A stretch of DNA of 64,000 nucleotides from Bathynomus jamesi. Lineage: Eukaryota > Arthropoda > Malacostraca > Isopoda > Cirolanidae. Of the stretch, positions 43,432 to 54,940 are shown piece by piece; within the stretch, counting starts at the first letter, position 1; each line of letters opens with the position of its first letter. Below the pieces are notes generated by a model. The model was not told where the DNA came from. It saw nothing but the letters and a program-made list of their open reading frames with translations, and searched no databases. The stretch spans positions 409,501 to 473,500 of the forward strand of contig JAJOZX010000089.1 of the NCBI GenBank assembly GCA_023014485.1, in the 5' to 3' direction. Both the position numbers and the translations under genes were made by a program.

Positions 43432-44430
43432 TTTCAGAGTTGAATTTGAACATTACACAAGTAAAAGAAAAAGTAATCACCTTGCATGAACATACATCGC
43501 TCGCACAGAGAAATTGCCAATGCAGTCAAAGTTAGTGTTGGAGCGGTCAATAAGATTATTAAGAAGAAACAAACCACGGAGTCAATATTCTCGTCAAAGA
43601 AAGGCAAATGCGGAAGAAATCGGAAACCACCACCCACAGATGATGTAAAATTAATACGAATGAACAAGCAGGATCCCAGAAAAACTAGTGACATGCTTAA
43701 CCAAGAATTATCAGCATCAAATATCCAGATATCATCATCAATTGTAAGACGTCGATTGATAACGGTGGGACGCAAAGTGAGAAACCTATGAAAAAACAAT
43801 AACGAAGACAAAACGCTATGCGTGAGCAAAGAAATATGCTGGTTCGTCGAAAAATTGGTACAATGTATTATTTTCAGACGAGTCATTTTTCTTGTTCAAG
43901 GTCAACAAAGTCGATTTGTACGCCATCCACCTGGTGAACTCCATCCAGTTCCAAAATAACCAAACTGTGAAACACCCAGAAAAGAAAATGTCCTGGGGTT
44001 GTTTTCCTGCACGATGAACTGTTCATTCGTGCCCGTGGAAGGCGTGATGAATAGTAAGCGATATAGCGAGGTTCTAGAACGACATGGCAAACTAGAACTA
44101 CAGAAACTGTTCCCAAAAGGGGTTTTCCAACAGGATCTGGCACCATGCTATATATCAAAATGTTAAGTTCTTAAAGGTGAGCAATACCAACCGTTTAGAC
44201 TGGCCGGGAAACTCGCCAGATCCCAACTCAATCGAAAATCTATCGGACAAACGCAAGACGACTTCGAAAACTGGACTGTACAACTGAAGCAAAACTGATC
44301 GCGTCTCTCATACAAGTCTGGTTTCATGATAAAGAATTAAAGAAAATCTGTGAAAAACTGGTACATTTTATGCCAAAGAGCGTTCGAGACGTTATTAAAG
44401 CTAAAGGTACAGATATCAAATATTAACGTT
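43432..44430 (+). pseudogene. Tc1-like transposase remnant
   Basis: Plus-strand pieces: NITQVKEKVITLHEHTSL in one frame, then HREIANAVKVSVGAVNKIIK (helix-turn-helix, from 43500), GRNRKPPPTDDVKLIRMN and SSSIVRRRLITVGRK. In shifted frames follow an FSDESFFLVQGQQSRFVRH-type block near 43875 (first catalytic Asp), KRYSEVLERHGKLELQKLF, VFQQDLAPCY (second Asp, about 44130) and DWPGNSPDLNPIENL in pieces near 44200 (third acidic residue). The DD34E layout fits Tc1. Terminal inverted repeats were not found, so the element edges are unknown. Confidence 0.75.
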
Positions 44431-44564
44431 TGTTCCAGTCTATAAAACTTATGCTATTTACTGAAAATTTTCATCTTTTTGTCCTGCTCACATTAATTTG
44501 CACAATACTGTGTACATTTATGATCAGTTTTTATTTCTGGGAGAGTGAATTACAAGGACAAGAG

Positions 44565-44567
<3 letters not shown>

Positions 44568-44598
<31 letters not shown>

Positions 44599-44741
44599 TA
44601 TATATTACATATACACATATATATACATATACATATATATACATATATATATATATACACATATATATATATACATATATATATATACATAATATATATA
44701 ATATATACATATATATATATATACATATATATATATACATC
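44568..44741. repeat. TA/CATA array, left part
   Basis: Interrupted (TA)n with CATA units. Open frames through it encode only MYIYIY strings and are not genes. Confidence 0.9.
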
Positions 44742-45023
44742 CCCGCAAGGGGGTTCTAAGCTCGTGCTCTTGAGTGCTCTTTGTGCTCGTTTGTACGTGC
44801 TTGTTCCTGGAGGTTTCACGTGCGCCCTCCCGGCCCTAGCACCCAAGGATGATGGGGCTCGACCCTGCAGTCCTTGGTCTTTTTCCACTTCGACTGTCCC
44901 CTCCACCCTTTCTTTTTCATCTGTCTTTCCTCTCACTTTTTCTTTGTTTTTCCGCTGAGATATGCCCTTTAAATAGAGGCGAATCGGTTCTTCCTGAACT
45001 AAAAAAAAAAAAAAAAAAAAAAA
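44742..45023 (+). mobile_element. SINE-like insert with poly-A tail in a TA array
   Basis: A 280-bp non-repetitive segment splits the TA/CATA array and ends in a run of about 23 A (45001-45023). It contains GGGGCTCGACCCTG near 44856, which resembles a pol III B box (GGTTCGANNCC). No clear A box and no non-AT target duplication can be proved inside the array. It could alternatively be a processed fragment of another retroelement. Confidence 0.45.
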
Positions 45024-45031
45024 TATATAAC

Positions 45032-45095
<64 letters not shown>

Positions 45096-45209
45096 ACATA
45101 TATATATATAACATATATATATATATACATATATATATATATTACATACATAATATATATATACATATATATATATAATACATATATATATATACATATA
45201 TATATATAC

Positions 45210-45274
<65 letters not shown>

Positions 45275-45275
45275 C

Positions 45276-45306
<31 letters not shown>

Positions 45307-45470
45307 CATATATATTATATATATACATATATATATATATACATATATATATATACATATATATATATACATATATATATATATACATATATATATATAC
45401 ATATATATATACATATACATATATATATATACATATATATATATATACATATATATATACATATATATAT

Positions 45471-45501
<31 letters not shown>

Positions 45502-45516
45502 TACATATATACACAA
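45024..45516. repeat. TA/CATA array, right part
   Basis: About 490 bp of (TA)n with regularly spaced CATA units (ATACATATATATATAT-type), continuing the array on the left of the SINE-like insert. Confidence 0.9.
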
Positions 45517-45568
45517 CTGCTCGAATTCTAAATGATTTCTCCAAAGGGCAAATTTATTTAGTTAATTA

Positions 45569-45620
<52 letters not shown>
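45569..45620. repeat. (CA)n microsatellite
   Basis: About 25 uninterrupted CA units. It lies at the 3' side of the RTE-like fragment that follows on the minus strand and may be its tail. Confidence 0.9.
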
Positions 45621-45621
<1 letters not shown>

Positions 45622-45639
45622 ATACGTGTATATATATAA

Positions 45640-46068
45640 AAAAATTTAGACCCAAACGACTCTCCCACCACGGTGAGGTCGCGTCAGGAAAAATCCTCAA
45701 TCGCTCACATTCACTTCATTAGCTGACATGTCAATAATGCACCTGCTTCAGGGCAACTTATCCACAGCCCAGCCCCGCAGACTACTCCACGGTTTACCCA
45801 GACTGCTGCATACACCCTGAGCCGACACACTGCCAACCCATCGTCCCCCCCATATACCACATCGCTCTACTTTTTCCTATCTAGAGCACATCTTTCACCC
45901 TCCGAGACGTCCAGGCCCCTGACCCAAAGCCTCCCTCACCCCATCCTTCCATATCCTCCTCGGTCTACCCCTCCCCCTTTCCCCCTCCGACACGTAAATC
46001 CTCTTTAGCATCATCATCATCTCACTCATCCGTAATTCCTCCTCATCATCATTTGTAATTCCCTTAGG
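45640..46068 (-). pseudogene. RTE-like C-terminal fragment
   Basis: Minus-strand reading gives ELRMSEMMMMLKRIYVSEG and RGRGRPRRIWKDGVREALGQ, the basic GRGRPxxxW tail seen in RTE-like elements, then a stop-ridden 3' end. It is cut at about 46068 by the start of the CR1-like element on the other strand. Confidence 0.6.
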
Positions 46069-46107
46069 GCTATCGAGGTTAAGATAGATTTTCCGGCAGC
46101 AATTAAT

Positions 46108-46660
46108 GTGTTATGCGTTGAAGTTAGGGCGCGTAGTATTAGCTTTAATTTCGTTGTTGTTTATAGACCTCCCGTTCAACCCCTCGATACCGATACTAGC
46201 TTTTACACACTTCTTAGTAACTTTATTAATAATCGGGATAGTATAGTTGTCGGAGACTTTAACTGCCCTAACGTTAATTACGAGACTTTTACTGGTAATG
46301 ATGAGGGTTTGAGACTGATTGAGTTCGTGGAAGATAATATTTTACGACACATGGTTACCGAACCAAAGCGCGGTGACAATTAGTTTAGACGTGGTGATGA
46401 CGAACGACGAAAATATTGTAGAAGCTTTGGAAGTAGGTGAGAGTTTGGGATGTAGTGATCACCAAATTTTTAGGTTTAAGCTATTGATAGAAAACAGTAA
46501 GGATAGTAACGTAATAGAAGTCCCTGATTTTCGTAGGGCTAATTTTGATAGTTTTGCGGACAGAATGAGAGTAGTGGACTGGGATAATTTATTTATGGGT
46601 AATGACGCAAATTTTCATTGGGAGGCGTTTAAAGGTAGTTTTTTGAATGTCGAAAGGTAG
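46108..46660 (+). pseudogene. CR1-like endonuclease
   Basis: Two overlapping frames carry FNFVVVYRPPVQP, SIVVGDFNCPNVNYETF (GDFN motif), NILRHMVTEPKRGDN, and after a frame change near 46370 LDVVMTNDENIVEALEVGES and LGCSDHQIFRFKLL (SDH motif). The N-terminal catalytic Glu block is missing because of truncation. Confidence 0.8.
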
Positions 46661-48062
46661 TTCATTCCGCGTAGGCCCAAGCGCGCTAAAAATCATGGTA
46701 GGCCCAAGTGGACTAGGGAAATAGGCGTTTATAAACGAGCGTAACAGAGCGCATAGACTTAAGCGCAATGGCACGGTAGCTAACTTTAATAGATATATCG
46801 AGGTTAGACGTCACGTTAAAAGATGTTAGGAACGCTGAGCGTAATTTTGAGATACTTGTAGCTGCGGATAGTAAACATAATCCGAAAAAGTTTTTTGACT
46901 ACGTCAATAATCCGAAGCCCATAAAAGATAACAGGCCCTGTAGTGGACGCTAACGGCGCTTTGGCTTCTGACGCTCAGGGATGGCGGGTATTTTTAACAT
47001 TTTTGCTAGTTTTCACCGTAGAAGACAAATAATGTCCTCGACGTGGACGACATTGCGCATGTTTTGAGGTTGCGAATTATATCGGTAAACTAAAAGTTAG
47101 CAAGGCTTCAGGCCCTGCCCTGACGCGCTTTATTCTAGACATTTGAAAGACGTTATCGTAGGCCCATTAACAAAAATCTGTAATAAGTCATTGGAAACGG
47201 GGATTATTCCTGAAGACTTCAAATTAGCTAACTTTACGCCCATTTTTAAAAAAGGTGACTGCACAGTAGCTAGCATTTATAGGCCTATTAGCTTAACGTC
47301 AATTGTCGGTAAACTTTTGGAATCCGTAGTTAGGGATCGTATCGTCGATCACTTAGAAAGTCGCGATTTGATTAATAGTAGTCAGCATGGGTTTCGACGC
47401 CATAAATCTTGTTTAACTAATCTGTTAGAGTTTTATAACGAAATAGTGCGCGAGTACGATAGGCATAGAGCGGCTGACGTTATTGATTTAGACTTTAAAA
47501 AAGCGTTCGATACAGTTCCGCACAGAAGATTAATTGCGAAGGTTAAATCAGTCAGGTAGCTAAATGGTTAGAGGAATGGCTTCGTGCCAGGAAACAGAGG
47601 GTCGTTGTTAATGGTAGGAAATCAGGGTGGTTGGATGTAGGTAGCGGTGTTCAATGTTCGGCCCACTGCTACTCGTAATCTACATTAACGACATAGATGT
47701 AAGCTTGACCAGTAATGTGTCAAAATTCGCGGACGATACTAAAATAGGCGGTAAAGTTCTTAACGTGGACGATAGAAATAGGCTCCAAGACAATGTAAAT
47801 AAGATTATGGAGTGGATGGATAAGTGCCAGATGCAATTTAACCTAGACAACTGTAAAGTTTTGCATATAGGTTCTCGTAACAATAATTACACGTACACGA
47901 TGGACGATAGACAGTTGGTGAGCGTTGACGAGGAAGTAGATTTAGGCGTACGTGTATCTAAGGATTTAAAAGTTAGGAACCAGTGCCTGGAGTCTTGCGC
48001 AAAAGCTAATAGGATGTCAGGCTTCATAGCGCGTAATTTCGAATTTAAATCGAAGAATATTA

Positions 48063-49026
48063 AGCACACCGGACAAAAAATTAGTCACCCGTCTCAGAAT
48101 GTACCTAATAACGTGTGACGGCGCCTCTGGCCTTGATAACCGCACGAATCCGGCGAGGCAGAGACTCTACGAGGTTGTCCATGTACTGAACATCGATTTG
48201 CTGCCACTCGTTCATCAGCCGGTCCCGAAGTTCCGCCAGAGTCCGTGGGTGTCTATTCCTGCGCTTCACTTTCTGTTTCCAGCCTGAACGACACCTTCGA
48301 CGCATTCAGGATTAAAGGCTTCATCGGACCTGCGATGTACTCGTCGCCTCCCATCATTGGAGAACAAACAAAAACGGGATTCATCGGACCAAATTACACG
48401 TTTCCAATCTGCCGCAGTCCAGTTTTTGTGCCTCTGAGCCCATTTATAACGTGCCAATTTGTGACTTGCTGTTAACAGCGGCCTCTTCCGTGGTACCCTG
48501 CTCCAGATGTCCATCGCATGCAGTTCTCGTCGCAATGTCCGTTCGGAAATTGGTCGCTGGAGAACCTCATTGGTTTCTTGAAGCAATTGTTCTCTGATTT
48601 GAAAACGATTTGCAGTTACTAGACGAGAAACATGGCGGCGGCCCCTATTGTCGAGAATTGTTTTCCGGCCACAGTTATGCCGTCGATTGTCAGTTGATTG
48701 CGAACTACACCACTCTTTGTAAACTCGCTGGACAGTACGCGTTGACACACCAACAAATTGGGCTACTTCAGACATTTTGTGTCCGTGGGCTCTGCCAAAC
48801 ACGATGGCTCCTTTTTGCCACTGAGTAACGTCTGCCTCACGCCCCATTTCGCAGACTATATCCAACACACACTTTGTTCTTCACCACCTCACGAAACAGA
48901 TCTGATCCTGTGTGCTACGTCACCGCTACTTGTCACTTACCAATGCTACATCAGCGCCCTCTGTGTGACCTTGAACTTCCTACTATCGGTGCTATTAGGG
49001 GTGACTAATTTTTTGTCCGGTGTGCT
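48063..49026 (-). mobile_element. Tc1-like element, 964 bp, clean TA insertion
   Basis: The ends AGCACACCGGACAAAAAATT and AATTTTTTGTCCGGTGTGCT are inverted, with TA at 48061-48062 and 49027-49028. Removing it with one TA restores the host CR1-like frame (AAG AAT ATT ATA TTG CCC), which proves the order of insertion. The body carries one transposase frame on the minus strand. Confidence 0.95.
48105..48847 (-). pseudogene. Tc1-like transposase, frameshifted
   Basis: The minus-strand ATG at 48847 starts MGREADVTQWQKGAIVFGRA. It continues through helix-turn-helix MSEVAQFVGVSTRTVQRVYK, RNCGRKTIL-type and RTLRRELHAMDIWSRVPRKR blocks, and WKRVIWSDESRFCLFSNDGR (first catalytic Asp). The first frame ends in a disrupted GVVQAGNRK near 48266. 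A second frame (48305-48105) has RHPRTLAELRDRLMNEWQQI and SLPRRIRAVIKARGAVTRY, the normal C-terminus. The segment with the second and third acidic residues is missing, so this is a deletion derivative. Confidence 0.85.
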
Positions 49027-50487
49027 TATATTGCCCTTTTACGAGTCCCCTGTCAGGCCTCACTTAGAATAATGTCGTTTAGTTTTGGTGTCCGTATTTG
49101 CGTGAGGATATTGGTAGGTTGGAAAGGGTTCAGCGACGCGCCACGAAACTAATTCCGTCACTACGTAACAAGTCTTACGAAGATAGGATCAAAGAGTTAG
49201 ACTTGCATTCACTCGAGACTAGGAGATTAAGGAGGCAGCTTATTGAAGTTTTCAAAATCGTTAATAAAATCGATAACTTAAATTTTGACAAATTGTTAAT
49301 TTTCGATAATAGCAATACACGTAATAACGGATTTAAGTTACGTGGTAGACGTTTCATTACTAACATCGCTAAAAAAAATTTTTACGTTTAAAGTGTTTGA
49401 TAAATGGAATAATCATACCGCGCCCGTCGTGAACTCTACTAGCGTTAATATGTTTAAGAACCGTTTAGATAGGCATTTTAAAAATACTAACGTCGTTTAA
49501 AATAATAAAACAATTAGCAACAGGAGATCTGGGGGTGATAGTCGAGAATAGTAGAGTCTTTCTCTCTTTTTCTGAATGAATGTTAACCCACGAATGATAG
49601 GTCTTGTTACTTACTTAACCCCCTACTCTCTTCTTTCTCTCGGGCTAACTTTAGAATGGATCTTATGGTCTTTGTTAGCCTTAGCTTCTGTAGATCCTCT
49701 CCATATGCCCAAACCACTTTAACACCCACTTATCTGCTCTCTCTCCACAAGACTGACTCCCAACACTTCTCACGGATATCAGTGTTTCTTACATGATCAA
49801 TCCGCCTCACCCCACAGATCGTCCTCAAGCATTTCATTTCCAATACACCCACCCTTTTCCTTTCCTTCGCATTCGCCACCCCTGCCTCACATCCATACAA
49901 CACTGTTGGCACTACTATACCTTCATACATACCCATTTTCGCTCCCATAGACACTGATCTCTCCTTCCAAACACTTCTTAGGGCACCCAATACCTTTGCC
50001 CCTTCTTACACCCTGTGCCCCCACCTCTTGATTCCACTATCCCATTCCTTGTCACATCCACCCGCAAGTACCAGAAACATGCCACTTCCATTTCCTCACC
50101 ATACAAACTTACCCTCAATCGCTCACGACCTCTCTTTTACAGCACCACAACCTTACTCTTATTCACATTTACTCTCAGCTTCCTTCTTTCACACCCTCCC
50201 GAACCCAGTTACCAGTCTCTGTAACTTCTCTCGAGTCCGCCACCAGAGCCGTATCATCCGCATACAACTGATTCACTTCCCAAAAACCTTCCCCCGCAAC
50301 ATGCTTCACCCCCACTCCCCTCCCCATGACCCTTGCATTCACCTCTTTCACCACCCCGTCTATAAACACATTAAACAACCACGGAGACATCACACACCCC
50401 TACCGTAGACCCACTTTCACCGGAAACCACTCGCCCTCCTCTCTTTCCACACGCACACATGCTCTATTCTCAGTAAAAACTTTTCAC

Positions 50488-50872
50488 TAGGGCATGTGAT
50501 TAATCACTTAATCATTGTTTCGAATTTAATCATTAATTATTCAAAAAATATTTTTAGAAAGTGATGGGAAATTATTAATTTTCCTTATCATTTCACCATC
50601 ATTTTACCTTAAATTTTGTAATGTATCATTTGAATTTGACACCTTTTTGCATGTATAAACTCCCTAATCTGCCCATGCCTGATTTCTTGAACTAAAGCAA
50701 ACAATGTTTGAACAAAATGTTTTCTTCGGTCTTATCTCACGCAACAGAAACAATAAAGCTCTTTTCAGAAGTATTTAATTTTTAATCATTTTTAATCAGT
50801 TAATCATTGATGAATAAGAAAATTTCATCTTTCATCACTTTTTCCTAAAAATTATTAATTAACCATGCCCTA
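50488..50872. mobile_element. MITE with TAGGGCATG ends
   Basis: TAGGGCATG and CATGCCCTA are inverted. A perfect 8-bp duplication CTTTTCAC flanks it (50480-50487 and 50873-50880). The body is AT-rich with repeated TTAATCATT units. It shares the TAGGG start and 8-bp duplication with elements A and B but has no coding part, so it may be mobilised by that group or by an hAT. Confidence 0.85.
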
Positions 50873-51679
50873 CTTTTCACCCCATTCAACAATGATCCAT
50901 GCATCCCAGACAGCTGCAGCACTTGCCACAACGCCTTTCTGTCAACCCTATCATACGCTTTTTCAAGATCCATGAACGACCCATACAAATCCCTTTCTTT
51001 CTCCAAGCATTTCTCACACAGCATCTTCAACCCAAACACTTGGTCTAAAACCCCCTTGCTCCTCCCCAATCTGTTCCTCCGTGCAAGCCACCACCCTTTC
51101 AATCACCACTCTCCCATACACCTTACCTGGCACACTCAAGACTAATTCCTCTATAATTCAAGCATACATTTTTGCCCCTTCTGCCTTTATATACAGAGAC
51201 GATACATGCACTCCGCCAGTCCTGAGGCACCTCGCCTCTGTCCATACACTAGGGTGGAGTGAAAAAATCAAAAGTGCCAGGATTAAAATGGAGGGGGTCT
51301 AGATTGTTGTCTTTTGTCCAGGATTAAACTATAAAACCGATTTTGGATGGTTGCATACAAAACTGACTGCTACCGGCCAATTTATGCAAATTGTATGTGC
51401 GCGCAACCAAAATTTGAACCCAGTGACCTATCTCGGGTTCTGGACATGATAGAAAGACAATTTAGAAACTGTTTATAATGTATTTTTTACCTCTGAAGCA
51501 GATTAAAACATTGGCAGAGGGCTGCAGGGTCAATAATGCATCAAAAAATTCCATATTTCGTCATTTTTGCTAAAAAAAAAATGCAATTTTTCGGCCCTTT
51601 TTCTCCAAATATTGTTTTTTATTTGAAATTACATTTTATATCTTTCTTTTCAGGTTGAATTTATAAAATTGATAAATAC

Positions 51680-54600
51680 ATGTATTTTGATAACCTTGCC
51701 AAAAAATACTGCATAGTAGGATGTTAAAGACGCAGTGACACGGTTAAAATTTTTGATGGAGGTCACAGATTTTCAAAGACTCATTCCCCCAATGCAAAGC
51801 TTCCTCTTGGTAAAGATGTCATCCAACGTGTAATGGCAGAAGAGAACTGGACAACCAGACAAGCAGCTGATACGGTTGCACTAAGTCTGACTGAACACTG
51901 GATTTGGTGCAATGTCTATCCAATTTCACGCCCCAGTGTCACCAGCAAGATATTCAGGATCTAGTCAAAGAATTTTCGAGGCAAGACTCAGATTTTCAGT
52001 CACTTAAAAAGATTTAAAATAGTTCATACTTTTGTAAATTTTGTAGTTACATTTATTTCTTTGTGACAGTAATTTTATTAACAATCGTGTGAGTCAGTGA
52101 TCTGAATCATAAGAATGATCGGTAATAAATTCTGTTTTGACTAGAACTTAACTTAGGGTTTATAATTGAAAGTTGCATTCACAACATTAAAGTTTTGGTA
52201 ATTTTGTAGGTTTGATAGATATCCAATAAAGAAACGTGGTGACAAGTTCCGGAGTGATCTTTGAAGCTTCCTTCAGTGAAAAAACTTCCAAGCTGTTTGA
52301 CATCTTCTGTAAGGACTCAAATTGGAGGAGATTTTTGGAACATTTGTATAAACTCAAAATGACAGAAGACTATGCTTTCTATGAGGACCAGAAAACAGCT
52401 AGAATAGGACGATGCGTTGGTTTTAAGGAACGCCTTACATCGGCAGACATCAGATACAAAAGGAGAGGAGTACAGCAGGAGTAAGCAAAAGAAAAGAATC
52501 GGTGAGTTTGATCTATATAAATTAAACTTTTGATTAATGGCCACCGAAAATCTGGGTTTCTTGAAATGATTGTGCTACAAATTATAAAATTTTATTTTTG
52601 CGTCTTTGGTAAACTATCTTTCATCATAATCATAGTTATTTTATTATCCCCAGGGAAGAGCTCAGAAGAGTTTTTCAAGTTGTTCCATCAAGCTCAGCAG
52701 CAATACATGGCAGTGATCTCGACAGTCTCTCAAGTCAGGGCAGCCTGGAATCACATGCTGAAACAGCTGGTGTCAGTTAACAACAGGAATCCAAGACAGA
52801 ACAAAATAGGAAGAGTCTACCAAACCTCGCTTGGCGGTGTGACAGGTATACTGTATAGTTTAAAATAGGAGTATGCTTTGAACACTCTTGTTGCTCCGTT
52901 GACACTACCTTTGAAAAAATTATTTATAATCCATGTAACGTTGCTAATAGTTAGAGTCCAAATCTTGTTAGAATATTAACTTGATATAAAATGTCTTTTA
53001 CCAGGTATCAAGTAAGTTACAGAGCCGGAGCAGCAGTTAAATCAGCAGTTTTAGAGGATTATGGAATTATCACTACTACTGATAAGATGAACGTAATTGA
53101 CAGGTAATAGTCCAATTATCTTGTACATTAGTATTTGATTCAAATCAAGTACTTCACAAAAAGGAATACGTTTCAAACAAGTGTTGAAATTTAAAATATT
53201 GTTAGTCAAAACCTATGGAGCTTGCTTCAATAACGGTCTTTAAAAGTGAGTAAATTTGCACTGTGAACTTTGCAGAAGCAAGCTGGGAAGAGAATGTGAA
53301 AAATATCCTAAAGCCATAAGAAAAGAGGAGGCTAAATTTTTTGAATTGGTGGATGCTATTTATGTGGATGGTCGCAAAGATTCAACAATGGTGACAGTTG
53401 AAGTGAATGGCAAATATTATAGAAGAACTGAGCTAGAAGAACACTATGTAATTGTAGGAGAACCTGGTAGGATTTAAAATTTTGATCTTTAGCTTGCATT
53501 TTGTAACAGATATAACTCCAAATATTTAAGATTAATTTTGGATATAGAAATTAGAAAATAGATATAAACCCTGAAATATCAAAAAAATAGTCTAATTTCT
53601 GAATACTATTTCAGGTGCTTTCTACCTCTCACGTGACTCCAAGTAATGGCAAGGGGTCGACTATTGCAACAGATACACAAGGCCCTCAAAGACACTGACT
53701 TACAAACCAAACTTGCCATGATAGGATCTGATGGGACTAATACAATGACTGGTTCAAATGGTGGAGTTATCAGATCCCTGGAAGAACTGCTTGGTAGACT
53801 TTGCAGTGGAGCATTTGCCTACTATACTGTAATGAGCTCCCCCTTCGTCACGTCTTTGTTACTCTGGATGGAGCAACGAAGAGCCCAGACTCATTTTCAG
53901 GAAAGATAGGGGTTGAACTTGGTGGAAGTGTATCTCAGTGGGATGTGATTTCATTCAAGCCAATTAGGAATTAAAAATTTCCAGTTATTCCAAACGAAGT
54001 ATTGGAGGACCTCAGCACTGATCAGTATTATGCTTACAGAATCTGTATGGCTGTTATGCTTGGCTATGTTGATCCTGATCTTGAGCTCCTTGAAGTTGGA
54101 CCAATCTGTCATTCAAGGTGGTTGATCCTGATCTTGAGCTCCTTGAAGTTGGACCAATCTGTCATTCAAGGTGGTTGACTGACATGTAGAATCCTCAGAT
54201 TTTATACATCTCAAAGGAAGCCTTCCAAAGTTCTGGTCACACTTGCAGAGTTTTGTATCTTGGTCTATTTTCCAAGTTGGTTCCAGATTAAGGAGTATCG
54301 ATGCACAGATGGTGCTAAGAACTTTTATGATATGCTCCAAAGGATCCTGAAATTTCCTCACAAGGAAGCCTGGGAGATAGCCCTAAAAACCCTCTACCGA
54401 AATGCATACTGTGCTCACCCTGAAAACGTATTAATTGCCATGCTTGCGGTTAACAAGTTACTTTTGGTTAGAGAGAATGAATCAGTTGAAACAGTGAGAG
54501 ACAATGACTTCGAAGGTGGTGACCTGATAATTGATTCAGATGAGGATATTGGTGTCCCAGAGTTACAGCCTGACTTGAATGTTGTGAGAGATGGTAGTGT

Positions 54601-54940
54601 CAGGAGATTCATGGTGCCTAAAATCGATAACGAAGCTCAAGGGTATCTCAAAATGATAAACTTAAATTCATCTGACATTCATGAGCCCCCTTTCATGGTA
54701 TCTCTAACCAATGGAGAACTCAAACATAAGGAAGCACTGAAACTCAACCAGCCTTGTCATAATCAGGCTGTAGCAAGGCACATTAAACTTGTAACAGAGG
54801 CCTCAACTGTGGTAGGATTTGAACGTCGTGATGGCATTATTCGACAAAAGATAAAATCAAGAAAACTGATGAAAGTGTTCAATACAAAAATACAATATTC
54901 TGAAGCTGTTCAGATGATTATTTTTTATTACTTTGTTTAA
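51680..54940 (+). pseudogene. Element B transposase-like gene, multi-exon
   Basis: Exons inferred from frame continuity and GT-AG borders: about 51730-51970, 52210-52501, 52654-52845, 53005-53103, 53276-53466 and 53615-54940. Blocks in order: LPLGKDVIQRVMAEENW, HWIWCNVY, KLFDIFCKDSNWRRFLEHLY, SLPNLAWRCDRYQVSYRAGA (across the 52845/53005 junction), VIDRSKLGRE (across 53103/53276), IYVDGRKDST, LEEHYVIVGEPGAFYL (across 53466/53615), MIGSDGTNTMTGSNGG, CNELPLRHVFVTLDGA, EVLEDLSTDQYYAYRI, DGAKNFYDMLQRIL, AYCAHPENVLIAML, HNQAVARHIKLVTEAS and KIKSRKLMKVFN. It stops at 54940. Frameshifts near 53630, 53670 and 53790 and a 53-bp duplication disable it. Function as a transposase is inferred from position inside inverted repeats. 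It shows no hAT dimerisation domain. Confidence 0.7.
54068..54173. repeat. 53-bp tandem duplication in the element B gene
   Basis: The segment starting GTTGATCCTGATCTTGAGCT and ending TTCAAGGTG occurs twice head to tail (54068-54120, 54121-54173) with no differences seen. It covers the LLEVGPICHSRW block. Since 53 is not a multiple of three, it shifts the frame at a conserved site. Perfect identity means it is very recent or an assembly artefact. Confidence 0.9.

Larger units (their letters stand above)
47100..49500 (+). pseudogene. CR1-like reverse transcriptase and tail
   Basis: Pieces: KICNKSLETGIIPEDFKLAN, YRPISLTSIVGKLLESVV, SSQHGFRRHKSCLTNLLEF, DLDFKKAFDTVPHRRLIAK, a frame change near 47560, MFGPLLLVIYINDI, SKFADDTKIGG (FADD box, about 47730), FNLDNCKVLHIGSRNN, ARNFEFKSKNI. 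After the Tc1 come YESPVRPHLE, LERVQRRATKLIPSLRNKSY and RRFITNIAKKNFYV. A final frame change leads to KWNNHTAPVVNSTSVNMFKN and a stop near 49500. Confidence 0.85.
46075..49504 (+). mobile_element. Second CR1-like element, split by Tc1
   Basis: A 5'-truncated element with endonuclease (46100-46660), linker, RT (47100-48060 and 49027-49130) and C-terminal region (to 49500). The reading is interrupted at KSKNI by the 48063-49026 Tc1 and resumes exactly at ILPFYESPVRPHLE. It is clearly diverged from the 33 kb CR1. Several frameshifts. Confidence 0.85.

Noticed and set aside
44430..45544. Several long open frames encoding [14 protein letters not shown] proteins
   Set aside because: They are translations of TA/CATA repeats in all frames and have no coding signature.
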